From Trichopria drosophilae (lineage: Eukaryota > Arthropoda > Insecta > Hymenoptera > Diapriidae), in the NCBI GenBank assembly GCA_030407085.1, contig CM059583.1, positions 26,758,001 to 26,822,000 on the forward strand: a stretch of DNA of 64,000 bases. Direction: 5' to 3'. Within the stretch, counting starts at the first letter, position 1, and each line of letters opens with the position of its first letter. The translations under genes and the position numbers were made by a program. The notes under the pieces were generated by a model. That model saw only the letters and a list, made by a program, of their open reading frames with translations, had not been told where the DNA came from and made no database searches. Below are positions 33,581 to 45,000 of this stretch, piece after piece.

Positions 33581-34589
33581 TTATAAAAACATGTCATTGT
33601 TAAGATTATCATTAGAATTTTATTAACAAATGAAAATCATTCCAAATTGTGAGGATGACTTTGCATATTGTATTTTAGTTCAACATGAGAAAATTTATAG
33701 AGAATATTTTTACTTACACAGCAAAATGATCATATATATAATTTATTTATAAGTTTGAGTGCTAATGACGATTGAATAAAAAGTAAGATTCGATATAATT
33801 ACAATTATTTTTAAAAAATTACTCAAAAGTGTTTACTTACATGACGATTTGCAGAATTGATTTTAGAAATGAATTACTAAGAAATCAATTAATTTACTAA
33901 AAACACATAAAAAACAATGTCAAAATTATTATAATGTTTCAATTGAAGTATTTATTCGTTATACAAAGCCGTTTAAAGGACAACGAATTTGGGATTTATC
34001 TTGAATGACAAGGAATAATTTAAAAAGTTGACTACAATTTATTATCGATAATTGGCAACAAATCAAAAGAAATTTTATCATGTGATTATATAAAAAATAA
34101 ACTCAAAATTTTTATCAAACAGTTGAAGAATTACAAAAGGCCGAATTGTTCTCTACTGATGATAGATATGACGCTATTGTTTGGAATATTTAATTATTTT
34201 AGAACTTTAAAAATATTCATCTCGAGTTTTGGTCATCACGTATATAGTTGCAATGTATATTTGAAAGTTAAACTGTATACATCCAAAGCAAGGTAGCAGA
34301 AGTGAAAGTTCAACAGGGGGTGCAGCGCCGCAATGTCGGAAAGGGGTGTATTGTGCGAAAAACTCATAAAACGTTTTACAACGCGAATAAAAAGCACCGA
34401 GAGCGAAAGCATGCCCTTCATCCGTAGTTAAAAGTACAACAGATATATATGCAAGGATGACGTTTCCAAATGCTCGTGCCATTTTATCATTTGGGTTCGT
34501 TAAGTTTAATAGGTTAAATCTAGAAAATTCCATTTTTTATTTCCCCAACGTGAAAACAGAAAGCGTTCGGACGAAAATTCGTTCTAAAT
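33581..34589. other. AT-rich non-coding stretch
   Basis: A 108-codon minus ORF (34207-34533) has hydrophobic patches but starts and ends without gene context. Nothing else was recognised. Confidence 0.45.
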
Positions 34590-35060
34590 TTCGAAATAAA
34601 TCAGTACTGATTCAGTAAAATGTGTTAAAACTATATTATATGATATTAAATGATTACTGCCCTTTGTACAAATTGTTGGTCGGTATCCGGTTGTCAGAGA
34701 TAGGCCGGAATTCACCGGCAGCAAAATACTGACTCAATATTAAATGTAGGTACTCATATTCAATGCTGAATCAGTACTGACAGAACGCCAGTCTCAGCAT
34801 CCATTTAGTACCACCGTCGGCACTGACTTTCGGAGTGGGTACAGTACAAATATCTGTAATCATTCGTCGTATTTGTAAAGATTTTCTTTACAACCGATAT
34901 TAACGACAGTACTGGTAGACAGTACTGATTTCGTACTCCGCAACTACGACAGTCAGTACTGGACAACGTTAAACCCCGTAACTGTCCCAGTAATGGTGTG
35001 GTATTGGCGGTCAGTACTGGAATTCCTACGATTAGTACTAGGTCAGTACGATACTGGTGG
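34590..35060. repeat. TCAGTACTGA word cluster 2
   Basis: AATCAGTACTGATTCAG, GAATCAGTACTGACAGA, GACAGTACTGG and GGTCAGTACTGGAATTC and others occur within 470 bp. The central part aligns with cluster 1 at 7850-8040. Confidence 0.75.
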
Positions 35061-35084
35061 GATTTTCCTATAAATTTCTACCTG

Positions 35085-35200
35085 CAGAGTAACAAGTTTC
35101 AAAAAAATCGAATCAATTATTTAAAAATTCTTTTGCTATATTGGATCCGTCATTTTCAAAGTTGGAAAATTGTTTTTCATGTCGTTTTTATGTAGTTGTT
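35085..35200 (-). repeat. Single ~118-bp satellite unit
   Basis: ATATTGGATCCGTCATTTTC preceded by AACAAGTTTCAAAAAAATCGA is the reverse orientation of the satellite unit. It directly abuts word cluster 2. Confidence 0.6.
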
Positions 35201-35529
35201 GATTTTGTGTTAGTCTCTTGGACTGTAACTCAAACATGCCATTGGAATTAATTATTAATTTGTTGTCTGGACACTTTCAGAAAGTTTTTGTAGTGTTAGC
35301 TTTAAGTCAATCCACATGTCAAAACTTGCCGAAATTATCTTTATATTCTTCCTTATTTCCTAGAACTTCCCATACGTATTATAATTTTTAACTACTCTCC
35401 GTGTCGTAATAACATTACAAATTAGTATTTTCACTTCATCCCTTAAATATATTCATCGAAACAAATTATTAGCTTAATCGATCCAAACAATTTCTGAAAT
35501 TAATTCCCGGAAACAAAGAAAAATTAGAT
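35201..35529. other. AT-rich non-coding stretch
   Basis: Nothing recognised. Confidence 0.45.
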
Positions 35530-36200
35530 AGTATTGCCGTATTCGTTTCAATTTCGCGCGCATCGTTACTAGCCCTTCATAAATACTTCTGGTTGCGAAA
35601 CACTTTGTCTGGAGGAGGTTTCAGTTAGGATCGTCTCTCCTTTTCCCCTAGATGTTGGCGTAGTTCTCTTTCGGCAACTTAAAACGAAAACGCCGGAACT
35701 TTGCAATCTACGAAGGCTGGTGAATTATACGCCTGGTTCGAGAGAGAAGGAGAGCTTTCTCCTTTTGACTTTGCGGTCGCGATTGATTCATCGACGTCGA
35801 ACCATCTCGGTCAAATCCGAATCCAACCTGACGTTATAGAAGAGAAAGTCGAATGTGCGCTCTTCTTCTTCGCGAGATAGTTGCACCATAACCTCCCGAC
35901 GATGCATAATAAATCAGACTACCGAGAGACGCGATCGTCAACGAGCATGCTCGAAAATTGGACTCCTCGTGGGTTACGCGCGCACGTCATGTTGTCGCTC
36001 CTTCTCCCAGGCCTCCAGAAAAACCCATAAATTACGAGCTCTGGCTATTTATTGTTATTGTCCATGTGCCGGATACTTATTACGTCGATGAGTAATCAGT
36101 TATTTATTTAAGTGCTTATTCATGTTTTGCCGCATAAGTCCACGGTACCGATTATTCCTGGAATTTCGTTGGGTTGTGCGAGATACATTGGGTAACCCTG
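35530..36200. other. Higher-GC, low-repeat island
   Basis: CpG-containing, balanced composition. CCATAAATTACGA and TTATTTATT homeodomain-type words are clustered near 36025-36110. ORFs are short. Candidate conserved non-coding DNA (inference). Confidence 0.4.
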
Positions 36201-37109
36201 AATTTCGTGCGTTTCCTATTGATTTATTGCGATTTTAAGTGAATTTTCATTAATACACTGTCGATTTCGTATTTCATTTCCGATTCTTTGTTGCTTACTG
36301 GTTTTGGGAAATTTTTCTTCGTCAGCTATGTCAAATTTCTCGAATGTTCTGAATGCTATTACGTCATGTGCATAAAATGTGCGTATCTGGGTTACGTCAC
36401 ATACCTCTGCTATAGGAACGTTTGCCATTGTATTGAGATGCATCGTTAGCATGGTATCTTTACTGTACGTTAATTCAAAGAGGGACTTACCTGAAACGCT
36501 CTAACATTTGAAATGTTAGCACGGAAATAACTTTGATAAAACAGCTGATAATTATGATCAGTTTTGTTTTATTTAGGGAGAACCTCTAAAACCTCTAAAA
36601 ATCGCTGGTATGGAACAGAATTCGCGGGAGTCGTGTTGGTCGAAATTCAAGAAATCCAAATCGAAAAATGTTTCTAGTGTTCCGATGCTTGAATCCATAA
36701 TTACCTTTTTGAATTCGGATTGTTGACGTCTGAATTCATTTTAGTTTACTGGGGTTGTCTTAAATGTGTCTTAAAGGCAGTTGTCACCCGAAAAATTGCA
36801 ATTCGTAGATAACCCTGACCACATACTCTTGTTGGCAAAAATTGCCGTCAACCGATTTATGGCTGATGATACCACATCATAGGAGAAGATACAAAAATTC
36901 AAAGAATTTCCACGAGAAAATTTCAAGAGTTTATCACTTTATGAAACAATTATTTACCCCATGAAGATGTCAGATCCAAACAGAAATCTTAATTCAGACA
37001 AATAATAAATATCCAATTAATACGAATTGACCAAATCACTATTACTCCGAGAAATCATTGATTTTCTAGGTTCTTTTGTATAGTGAATCGAAATCCCTAA
37101 CGGTCCATG
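36201..37109. other. Non-coding stretch
   Basis: Moderately AT-rich. A small hairpin, AAAACAGCTGATAATTATGATCAGTTTTG, lies near 36540. No gene was seen. Confidence 0.4.
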
Positions 37110-37700
37110 TAAGAACGCAATCCAATGTGAAAATCACTTGGCGAATATAATACGTAAATCCCCAATGTCTCCTATCGTAGCGGGAAGCAGTTCCGAAACA
37201 CGCCTTCGTATATCAAAATAATTAAAAACTTTTTATCGGATTCGACTTCGGTCTCGAGCGACCGACCACGGTACCAAATTATTCGCACCGATTGAACTTC
37301 GAGGACCGTACGTTACTTCCGGGGCAAATTCGAAATCGATGGAATCCCCGAAGTTTTGGAACGGCTCCCGTCGAGTATCCCGAAAACGAATTTCTCATGC
37401 CCGGGAACCGATCATTACCGGACATTCTGCTCCCCCACATCCCGAAACACTTTGAGCGGTAATAAGAGGTTAGGACTTATTAAATACGGCACTGTCGCAC
37501 TAAATTTCGTGGCTCGGCTACTGGACGCTGCCCCGAATGGACAATAACCTTGACTAGGGATGTCAGGGGTCGCATTACGTTGTCTTACCGCAGGGCGCCT
37601 TCTCATTCGCCGGCATTGCTGGAAACGTTCCAGTTACGTTATTCCCTCTTTTGCTGCATCTCACTCAGCCTCTCTCTCTTGATACTCTCCATTTCTCTCG
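37110..37700. other. Higher-GC, low-repeat island
   Basis: GC- and CpG-rich with ORFs in both strands over the same bases and no dominant frame. A pyrimidine-rich tail (CTCTCTCTCTTGATACTCTCC) ends it. No domain is recognised. Confidence 0.4.
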
Positions 37701-38359
37701 AATCGTTCTGAACTTCAACAACGACCGTTTTCCTCCTTCGTAGAGCGATGCTGACAGAATTACGTTCTCGATTTTTCTCTCCTTCTCTCTCCCTCGATAG
37801 CTTTCCTTCCTTCTCTCTTCATGAAATGTCGAACCCCACGGCTCTAAAGCTTGCCATAAATATCGATGGTGACCGACGAAGGGGGACTCGGAGAGAAAAA
37901 GACGACCAAGTAAACATGATGAGAGCATAAGAGAGAGGAAAGGGAGAGGCCTGCCAAATATAATAAATTTTTAAAAAATCCACTTTTTTTAAGTTTAACT
38001 GACTTTGATGCAGATAATGTATACGTGTGTCGCAGAAAAACTTGGTTCATTGAAAAGTATCCTATGGAAGTTGAGGATATGAAAAACATTACAACATTTT
38101 GATTTAGAAAAACTTGGGTCACCGAACCGAAAAGTCCCCGACCTTTCCCTGGACATTACAGTAATGATTTCAAGTGTTCCGCAATAATCAATAAATAGTG
38201 TACCACCAATAACTCATACTTAAGAACTTATTAGCTGTCTTAAAATTTTTAAGATAAAATGCTTAGTACGAACTCGGGAGGAATTTCTTCACATAGAAAA
38301 CAAGCGATTTTTCGCTTTCGTCAATCGTTCGATTGGTGAATGATTATTAATGAAATATT
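37701..38359. other. Non-coding stretch
   Basis: A CT-rich patch at 37770-37830, then AT-rich DNA. Overlapping ORFs on both strands have no domain. Confidence 0.4.
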
Positions 38360-39240
38360 ACAGCTACTCCGCAAAAAGTGTTACCCGTAAATCAATGAAA
38401 TTCCATGCCAATGCTCAATGATATTAACGATCTCTCGCACACGCGCCGTAGAATTTACGCTACGTGACGCCTCCGCGCGTAACGCGGGAATGTCGTAAAT
38501 AAAGTGCGCGTTAAACACGCGGGAATTACAAACGCAGCGTGTTTTTCCCGGGAAAATTTGAATTGGAACGACTCACTTAAAGGGTCTGGAAGAGCCAGAT
38601 AAATGCGGCTTTACGCCGCTGGGGACCGATACCGGTCGTGCAGTGAGAAAGCGCACGAATCGAACGCACGCAACGTGGACGCAAAGTCGTAACGCCTATT
38701 CACGCTTTTATTCTACGACTCGTATGAAGAGGGAGGAACGATATAGCATGAGAGGAATATTGGAGAGGGGGAGAGAGAAAGAAACAGAAGCATCTGGGAT
38801 TCAGGATCGTTAAAAAGAGAACGAACACGAGGGAATAAAAAGAGGACGAAGTGCAAGAGACACAGCAAACAAGAGAAGAAGAGTAAAAAAAGGAGAAGAG
38901 GGACAGAGATAGAGGGAGATCGGTAATGAACGAAAGAGAGAGGAGCGGGAGTGATTTATGCTAAGTTGCTGATGCCGAGGCTAACCGAGGGCCTGTGCAT
39001 ACGGTAGACCTATATAGATACGTATACAGTCGACCAAGTCGGCCATCTTGGATTGGGTCCTCGCGGTCCCTTCTCAGGCCGATTGATCGACCGCGGTCGA
39101 TTGCTACTTGTTGCGAGATTATTCGATCCTCCCGACACAAAAGGCTTTATGGTTACGTGTCGGATGCCTATCAGATTTCCGCGAGATATTCTTGCATTTA
39201 AGGACTTACAAAGTCCGAAACGATTCGCTTTCTGAAGCCT
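38360..39240. other. Higher-GC island with purine-rich tract
   Basis: 38430-38720 is strongly CpG-rich (ACGCGCCGTAG, TCCGCGCGTAACGCGGG). 38740-38950 is almost pure A/G on the plus strand (GAGAGGGGGAGAGAGAAAG and similar). ORFs at the end (39010-39312 minus, 38995-39201 plus) overlap antisense and lack domains. Confidence 0.45.
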
Positions 39241-39529
39241 TGTTAAAAAGTAATTCGATCGCAGTGAGTTAGGTTGATACTCCATACTTATTTTTAAAAT
39301 TTGTCTGAGCATTCATCGAAATTCATTTTAATTGTTTCATTTCTTATGATTCTTCAATTGGACTTTCTACGTTTTGTCGCTCATTTATTTCAGAAGGTTG
39401 ATAAAATTCCGATTTTGAGTAAATTCGTATATTTCTTCAGGTTTCGAGCACTTGTGGATCTTTTTCAGAACTGATGATAATTTGTTTATAAGCATCTACC
39501 CAGAAAACCCATATTCAAAAGATATCTTA
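39241..39529. other. AT-rich non-coding stretch
   Basis: Nothing recognised. Confidence 0.4.
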
Positions 39530-39830
39530 AAGGTGTCGTTTATGGAACTAAGGACGTCGGACGTCCTTACTAGTTAAATAATTAGTATTTGAGACGTCCC
39601 CTTTACGATTCATAGGGCACAATATTGCCGTCTACGAGAGGTTACGAAGGCGCCACAAAGACATTTTCCAACCGTCCTTATAAGTCTTTTGCATATAGTC
39701 TTCATAACGTCTTGAAATATGGTTCAATACACCTTTAAGTCGGCTTCGAAAGGTCTTTCAGTAGGCTTTCATACGCCTTTACTTCGGCTTTAAGATTTTT
39801 TAAGCCGACTTCAAGGTGACTCCTAGTCAT
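39530..39830. repeat. GGACGTC and AAGTCGGCTT word cluster
   Basis: AAGGACGTCGGACGTCCTT forms a perfect hairpin at about 39550. It is followed by AAGTCGGCTTCGAAAGG, GTAGGCTTTCATACGCC, TACTTCGGCTTTAAG and TTAAGCCGACTTCAAGG. These reuse AAGTCGGCTT in both orientations. Confidence 0.6.
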
Positions 39831-39949
39831 CCAATATGCTTTTATGTTTATGTTTATGTTTGTGACTTTACATACTGAATATTCCAGCAATGCTTCAAAT
39901 TTCCTAACGCTAACTGTTAATAAATTTGCATCCACCAATTGCACCAAAT

Positions 39950-40270
39950 TTTGTAATATAGTACATTATGATACATGTGCGGAAGATTAGTCATTCCCGC
40001 ATGAGCGAGAGATTTGAGGCACGAGCCGAAGGCGAGTGCTCTAAACCTCGCACGAATGTGGCAATTACTAATCCGCACGCGTATCATATATTCTTTTTTC
40101 AAACATAGTGTGGAAAGTTTGTATGACCGATTGTAGTCATTCCCACACGGATTTCCGTGCGGGAATGTTACCTTCCACACGATTTTCAAATTGAATGCAA
40201 ATTAACTGTTTTCTACGCGATTTTCCGTGCGGAAAGTACATACTTTCCGCACAGTGTTTGAAAAACAATT
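39950..40270. repeat. GTGCGGAAAGT / ACTTTCCGCAC word cluster
   Basis: CATGTGCGGAAGATTAGTCATTC is mirrored by GGCAATTACTAATCCGCACGCG. Then come GTGTGGAAAGT, CCGTGCGGGAATG, CCGTGCGGAAAGTAC and ACTTTCCGCACAGTG. GAGCGAGAGATTTGAGGCACGAGCCGAAGGCGAGTGC in the loop recalls the CTTCGCT core of family B. Confidence 0.65.
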
Positions 40271-40639
40271 TTTCGATATCGCGTGTGGTAAATGTTGACA
40301 TTCGTAGAAAAAACTTTTGTTCACATCCGTAGAAAGAACTTTTACATACTTGTATCGAAATATACTATTTATTCATCCATGCAATCGCCTCCAAGAATAT
40401 CTCTGAGGCATTGATTACGTTGCATTAGATGCCTCTATGTTGCCTTCAAGAAGTTCTTTTTTCCGGCACGGTGCCATTGACACGCATCCCACAACTTACG
40501 GGGACGTCCCAAAGCCGACCTGTTGATGACCCCGTGCTCACTCGGTATTTACACTATTGAAAGTAAGGTGCACCTGCACGCTGTAAAGTATAACCCTCAG
40601 GCTCCTAGATTAGTTATATCATTTATACTTCTAATCCTA
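40271..40639. other. Non-coding stretch
   Basis: Nothing recognised. GTAGAAAAAACTTTTGTTCACATCCGTAGAAAGAACTTTTAC is a small duplication at 40300-40345. Confidence 0.4.
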
Positions 40640-41130
40640 AAAACTACACCATTATCAGTATGGATATTTTTGTTTTGTAGACCTTGGATGAAACAACTTA
40701 ACCGTTCTGTTGACCAGACCTTTGATTAAACTAATTTTCTGTGAGTCTTTTTATGGTAACGGTTGGTTATTGTTGTTCCATTCTTGAGTTTGCGAATTTG
40801 CAATCTTTGTGACTACTTTATCTTTTAGAATCACGGATGTTACATCATCGAGATATCTTTTAAAAATGTAGGTGTGGAATTTAACTTGCTTAATGCAATT
40901 TGTTGTAGTGTTTCTAAAACTACATTAATAAACTGAAATACTTACCCCAGGTCATAGTAGTGGTTTTCTAAATTAGTGCGAAGTTGGTAATACGATTCTT
41001 CTGTACAACGTTGATGGCAGTCTAGAATGTGATTTTGTTGTTGCGAATAAAAATTTTGAAATCTTAAGTTTGTTGTGTCTACAATGTATTTGAATATTAC
41101 AAATATACTTGGGAAAGTTTCGTTCTTTAA
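40640..41130 (-). pseudogene. Penelope-like reverse transcriptase fossil 2
   Basis: Minus-strand translation gives INVVLETLQQIALSKLNSTP, then TFLK. After a one-base frameshift comes the catalytic block RYLDDVTSVILKDKV. A stop follows, and then KISLIKGLVNRTVKLFHP. The order (helix before the active site, Y-x-DD box, then a basic LIK-L--R-VKL line) matches Penelope-like RTs and fossil 1. The YLDD residues are intact, but stops and the frameshift make the copy dead. The upstream portion (to about 41130) is only weakly readable. Confidence 0.6.
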
Positions 41131-41689
41131 AATGTTATAAACTTATTGGAAATGCAAATTGTGAATACGAATATTCTCTACTTTTTTTTTGCAAAACAAG
41201 TGTTAAAAGTAACGCTTGGAAATTTCATAACCCATGAGCATTCTGGGTATTTATTTATTCATTTATTTAAATCTAATCGGGCTAGAAGCCTTTTACAAAA
41301 AATACAATAATATAATATTCAGTCAGTCGTGTGGTATTTCCGCATTTTTATAAAAACATTGTGGTTATAGTATAATCAGACGGACAAAATTTAGAACCAA
41401 GAACCCGATTTATTTATTTAATGTCGTGTAACATGAAGAGTTAATTTTCTTTCTAAAAGTTCTACTATTCCCTTCTAAATTAATTTTTAAATCTTAATAA
41501 GAATTATTTATCTCTAAGAAATCGTTTGTTGAGTAAGTAATAAGTAATACTGAGTAAATACTAGTATGAGTAATTACTGAGTAAATACTGCTCTTAACAA
41601 TGATTTGCTATGTTCACCTCCTTTACTGCCCAAGTAAAATAAAGCACGTACATAGTGATAAAAACAAGGAACTTTATAGTTTGTGGAGG
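41131..41689. other. AT-rich stretch with GAGTAAATACT repeat
   Basis: GAGTAAATACT or GAGTAATACT variants recur at 41525-41590. Otherwise nothing. Confidence 0.4.
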
Positions 41690-41890
41690 GGCTGAATATG
41701 ACAATCAAGTCCTATTTGAAAAGTTCAACATGGAAAATGAATTTTAAAAAAATTGATCTTACTGACTTAAAAGTTGGCACTCGAGGGTTTTTGGTGCCGT
41801 TGTACATAAATCAGTAGTCTGGTATCAGACTATTTTTCAACTTTGGATTTTTGAAATCCCATAAATTACATGGTATTTTATTGCTATATA
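41690..41890 (+). repeat. Decayed satellite unit
   Basis: GAGGGTTTTTGGTGCCGTTG, then AATCAGTAGTCTGGTATCAGA and TTTTTCAACTTTGGATTTT follow the satellite unit order. Confidence 0.5.
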
Positions 41891-42274
41891 TTCACGACTA
41901 GAAGGATACAGCGACCAACTGCTTAGCTTTCTCAGATCTACACAATAAATTAATTGGGGAACTAGGTACCTACATAGTTTCGATTAAGAAATAAATTGGT
42001 TACTAACTAACTAATCGGAACCAAAACTAATTAATTGGTTAGTCTGTGTGTATTCATCTAGTTTCTCGACTAGTGCTGAGAACACTAAGTGGTTGATTTC
42101 CCAAACTAATCCTTTTTTCCTTTGATTCTCAGATGTGGTCAATGAAGGGAAGTAAAAACAGAACATCGAAGATAAGAGCAATTAATTCAACAGACGATAT
42201 CTGGGAGAAAATACATTTTTTTTGTTTCGAAATGGATTTTGAAGAAGAAAAGTAGTACTTTCAGAAACTAGTTG
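41891..42274. other. AT-rich stretch with ACTAATTAATTGG words
   Basis: AATTGGTTACTAACTAACTAATC and ACTAATTAATTGGTTAGT pair weakly. Otherwise nothing. Confidence 0.35.
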
Positions 42275-42385
42275 GGCTCCATACAATCCAGGTTTGTGCT
42301 CAATCCAAACCTGGAAGTTTGTGCTCAATCCAAACCTGGAAGTTTGTGCTCCATATAACCGTGGTTCTGCTCAGCCGAAATTTTG
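42275..42385 (+). repeat. Family E tandem
   Basis: GTTTGTGCTCAATCCAAACCTGGAA is repeated in tandem with a ~29-bp period, followed by a diverged third unit. Related to 5985-6225. Confidence 0.75.
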
Positions 42386-42902
42386 ATTTACGGCGTAAAC
42401 ATGTGTATTGTGTACCGGAGCCCCGGCTCGGCGGCATCGATGTGTGGTACATAAACGGGGCAGACCATTATCACTAGCGCCACCACGGCGAATCAGGTGG
42501 GCATTAAGGAGTCGTTCCGTTTGCGGTAGTTGCACAGGCCTGGATCGTGTTTGATATCGTGTTCAGTCGGTAACGGTCGGAAAGGTCGGTAACGGTTAAC
42601 CTAAAACCAGATTGCGCAAGATAGCGTCAGAGAGCGTAGCGGTCTGTGCGAAATTCGAAAATTGATCGATTATCCTATATTGATTATTTATTAATTGTGG
42701 ATATACATACGAAAAAGCATAAATTGGTTACACGAAATAAATTGGATAAGTCAGTTCCCGAGGCCTGCTCCATTTGACACATATGCCATACATGCATAAG
42801 ATGTCGCAGTTCATTCGCCCTTATAACATAACCTCATCCTGCCATTATTCACTGTACATATGAATATGAATCGAATCGATCGAAATCGAATTCCACTCGT
42901 TC
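42386..42902. other. Mixed-composition stretch
   Basis: A GC-richer patch at 42405-42560 contains GAGCCCCGGCTC (a perfect palindrome). The rest is AT-rich. No gene is supported. Confidence 0.4.
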
Positions 42903-42927
42903 CGTATGTATGTATGTATGTATGTAT
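42903..42927. repeat. (GTAT)n microsatellite, left of palindrome
   Basis: GTATGTATGTATGTATGTAT directly abuts the left end of the palindromic element. Confidence 0.9.
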
Positions 42928-44496
42928 TAGGGTGGCCCTTAGAACACCTTAAAATTTTTTTTTTCGTGCCACCCCTCCATTCGGTTCCAAATACAAAAAA
43001 AAAAAGTACTGCGAAGGCTGAGCGTCCTATCTCAAAGGGAACAGGTGCCGGCAGGGTCGGACTTTTTCCCATTTAAATAACACAATTTTTTTCGCTTTTT
43101 TAGTTATTTTTAAATCAAGTATTCAAAATAAAAAATTTTGGGTAGCACAAGTGTTAATATCTTTTCTTGATACCCTTCTGCGTGTAATGAATCAAGATAC
43201 AAATTTTTGAAAAATTTTCCGACCGAGATTTTGCGTTTTTAAACTTGGTTATTATTAACTGCAAAAGCTGAACTAGTTACAATTATCTCTTTATTCTCCC
43301 GTAATTCGTTCTAAAAGTCTTCCTAAAAATCTGAATCACAGATTTTTCCATTCTCTGGCATTATCTGAAAAGAATGCAGCGTGATTGAGTCGAAAATTGT
43401 GGGTAAAAGATAAGGTAGATCATTTTGAACAGGTAAGTTTTATTTCATAAAAATCAGGTAAAGGACATTCAAAGTTACATTCTTCTTTGTAACTCGTGAA
43501 AAAATATTCTAATGCTATCGTCATATAAATAATCTTATTCTTTACTTTTTTCTGCATCGATTCATATATTTATTTATGAAAAAAAAAAATTCGCTCGCTA
43601 AGATATCGTCTTGTGATAGATCGAGAATTGCATGAAATCTGGAATTGGTCGCTCATAGAATATTTCATAAAAATCGATTTTTGTACAATGTACATATATA
43701 TTATATCAATATATAATACTATAAATTCTGAGAATACTATCGAAAAATCGATTTTTATGAAATATTCTATGAGCGACCAATTCCAGATTTCATGCAATTC
43801 TCGATCTATCACAAGACGATATCTTAGCGAGCGAATTTTTTTTTTCATAAATAAATATATGAATCGATGCAGAAAAAAGTAAAGAATAAGATTATTTATA
43901 TGACGATAGCATTAGAATATTTTTTCACGAGTTACAAAGAAGAATGTAACTTTGAATGTCCTTTACCTGATTTTTATGAAATAAAACTTACCTGTTCAAA
44001 ATGATCTACCTTATCTTTTACCCACAATTTTCGACTCAATTACGCTGCATTCTTTTCAGATAATGCCAGAGAATGGAAAAATCTGTGATTCAGATTTTTA
44101 GGAAGACTTTTAGAACGAATTACGGGAGAATAAAGAGATAATTGTAACTAGTTCAGCTTTTGCAGTTAATAATAACCAAGTTTAAAAACGCAAAATCTCG
44201 GTCGGAAAATTTTTCAAAAATTTGTATCTTGATTCATTACACGCAGAAGGGTATCAAGAAAAGATATTAACACTTGTGCTACCCAAAATTTTTTATTTTG
44301 AATACTTGATTTAAAAATAACTAAAAAAGCGAAAAAAACTGTGTTATTTAAATGGGAAAAAGTCCGACCCTGCCGGCACCTGTTCCCTTTGAGATAGGAC
44401 GCTCAGCCTTCGCAGTACTTTTTTTTTTTGTATTTGGAACCGAATGGAGGGGTGGCACGAAAAAAAAAATTTTAAGGTGTTCTAAGGGCCACCCTA
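42928..44496. mobile_element. 1.57-kb near-perfect palindromic element
   Basis: The left arm 42928-43682 and right arm 43743-44496 (each about 755 bp) are near-identical reverse complements around a 60-bp AT-rich spacer. Both ends read TAGGGTGGCCCTTAGAACAC inward. Matching landmarks include GTGCCACCCCTCCATTCGG, CCGGCAGGGTCGGAC and GCGAGCGAATTTTTT. I found only isolated differences, such as G/A near 43384 against 44042 and one base of A-run length. The plus and minus ORFs in the arms are mirror copies and not credible genes. The layout is that of a foldback/MITE made of terminal repeats almost only; superfamily not assigned. Confidence 0.9.
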
Positions 44497-44516
44497 GTAT
44501 GTATGTATGTATGTAC
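44497..44516. repeat. (GTAT)n microsatellite, right of palindrome
   Basis: GTATGTATGTATGTATGTAC resumes exactly at the right end, so the element sits inside one GTAT microsatellite. Any target duplication is hidden by the repeat. Confidence 0.85.
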
Positions 44517-44944
44517 ATGTATATGCTCATATGAGAATGCCACTTCGCCACAGGCGTTGAGTTTCGCCTCTATATTAAAATTAATTTCTATGCACTGTGT
44601 GGAGTCACTTATGCACTCACTGTTTCTAAGAGCAAAATTCAGGAAATGTAGAAAGTATGATAGACACAGACAATTAAAAATGCAGATATGTAGAAACTCG
44701 AGTTAACAAAAGAAAATAATCCGCTACATTAGCAGATTTATTTCGGCTAAATTTACAGACTTTTTTCCGTCAGTTTTGCTGACTCGTACTGTTTGGAATT
44801 TACAGTTATTTTTCAGTAATTTTAGCTGAAATTATCGGCTATCTCTAATGGAATTCTAGAAGCTTTTCCTAAGGGAAGAAATCGGCAGAATCTGCGGATA
44901 TTTCGGCTGATAGAGCTGATTATTTTTCTCCGTGTACCTATAAA
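44517..44944. repeat. Stretch with TTTCGGCTGA words
   Basis: ATTTCGGCTAAATTTAC, TTTAGCTGAAATTATCGGCT, AATCGGCAGAATCTGC and ATTTCGGCTGATAGAGCTGA reuse one word within 44735-44930. Otherwise AT-rich, no gene. Confidence 0.45.
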
Positions 44945-45000
44945 CTTCGAGGTTAGGGCTGAACACAAACCTGGTTTGTGTGCAGCCTATAAGCTTCTAA
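44945..45000. repeat. Family E fragment
   Basis: GAACACAAACCTGGTTTGTGTGC is a perfect short hairpin using the family E word. Confidence 0.6.

Noticed and set aside
42845..44534. Mirror-image ORFs in the two arms of the palindrome
   Set aside because: Identical translations on opposite strands follow automatically from the inverted repeat, and poly-Phe/Lys runs come from T/A homopolymers.
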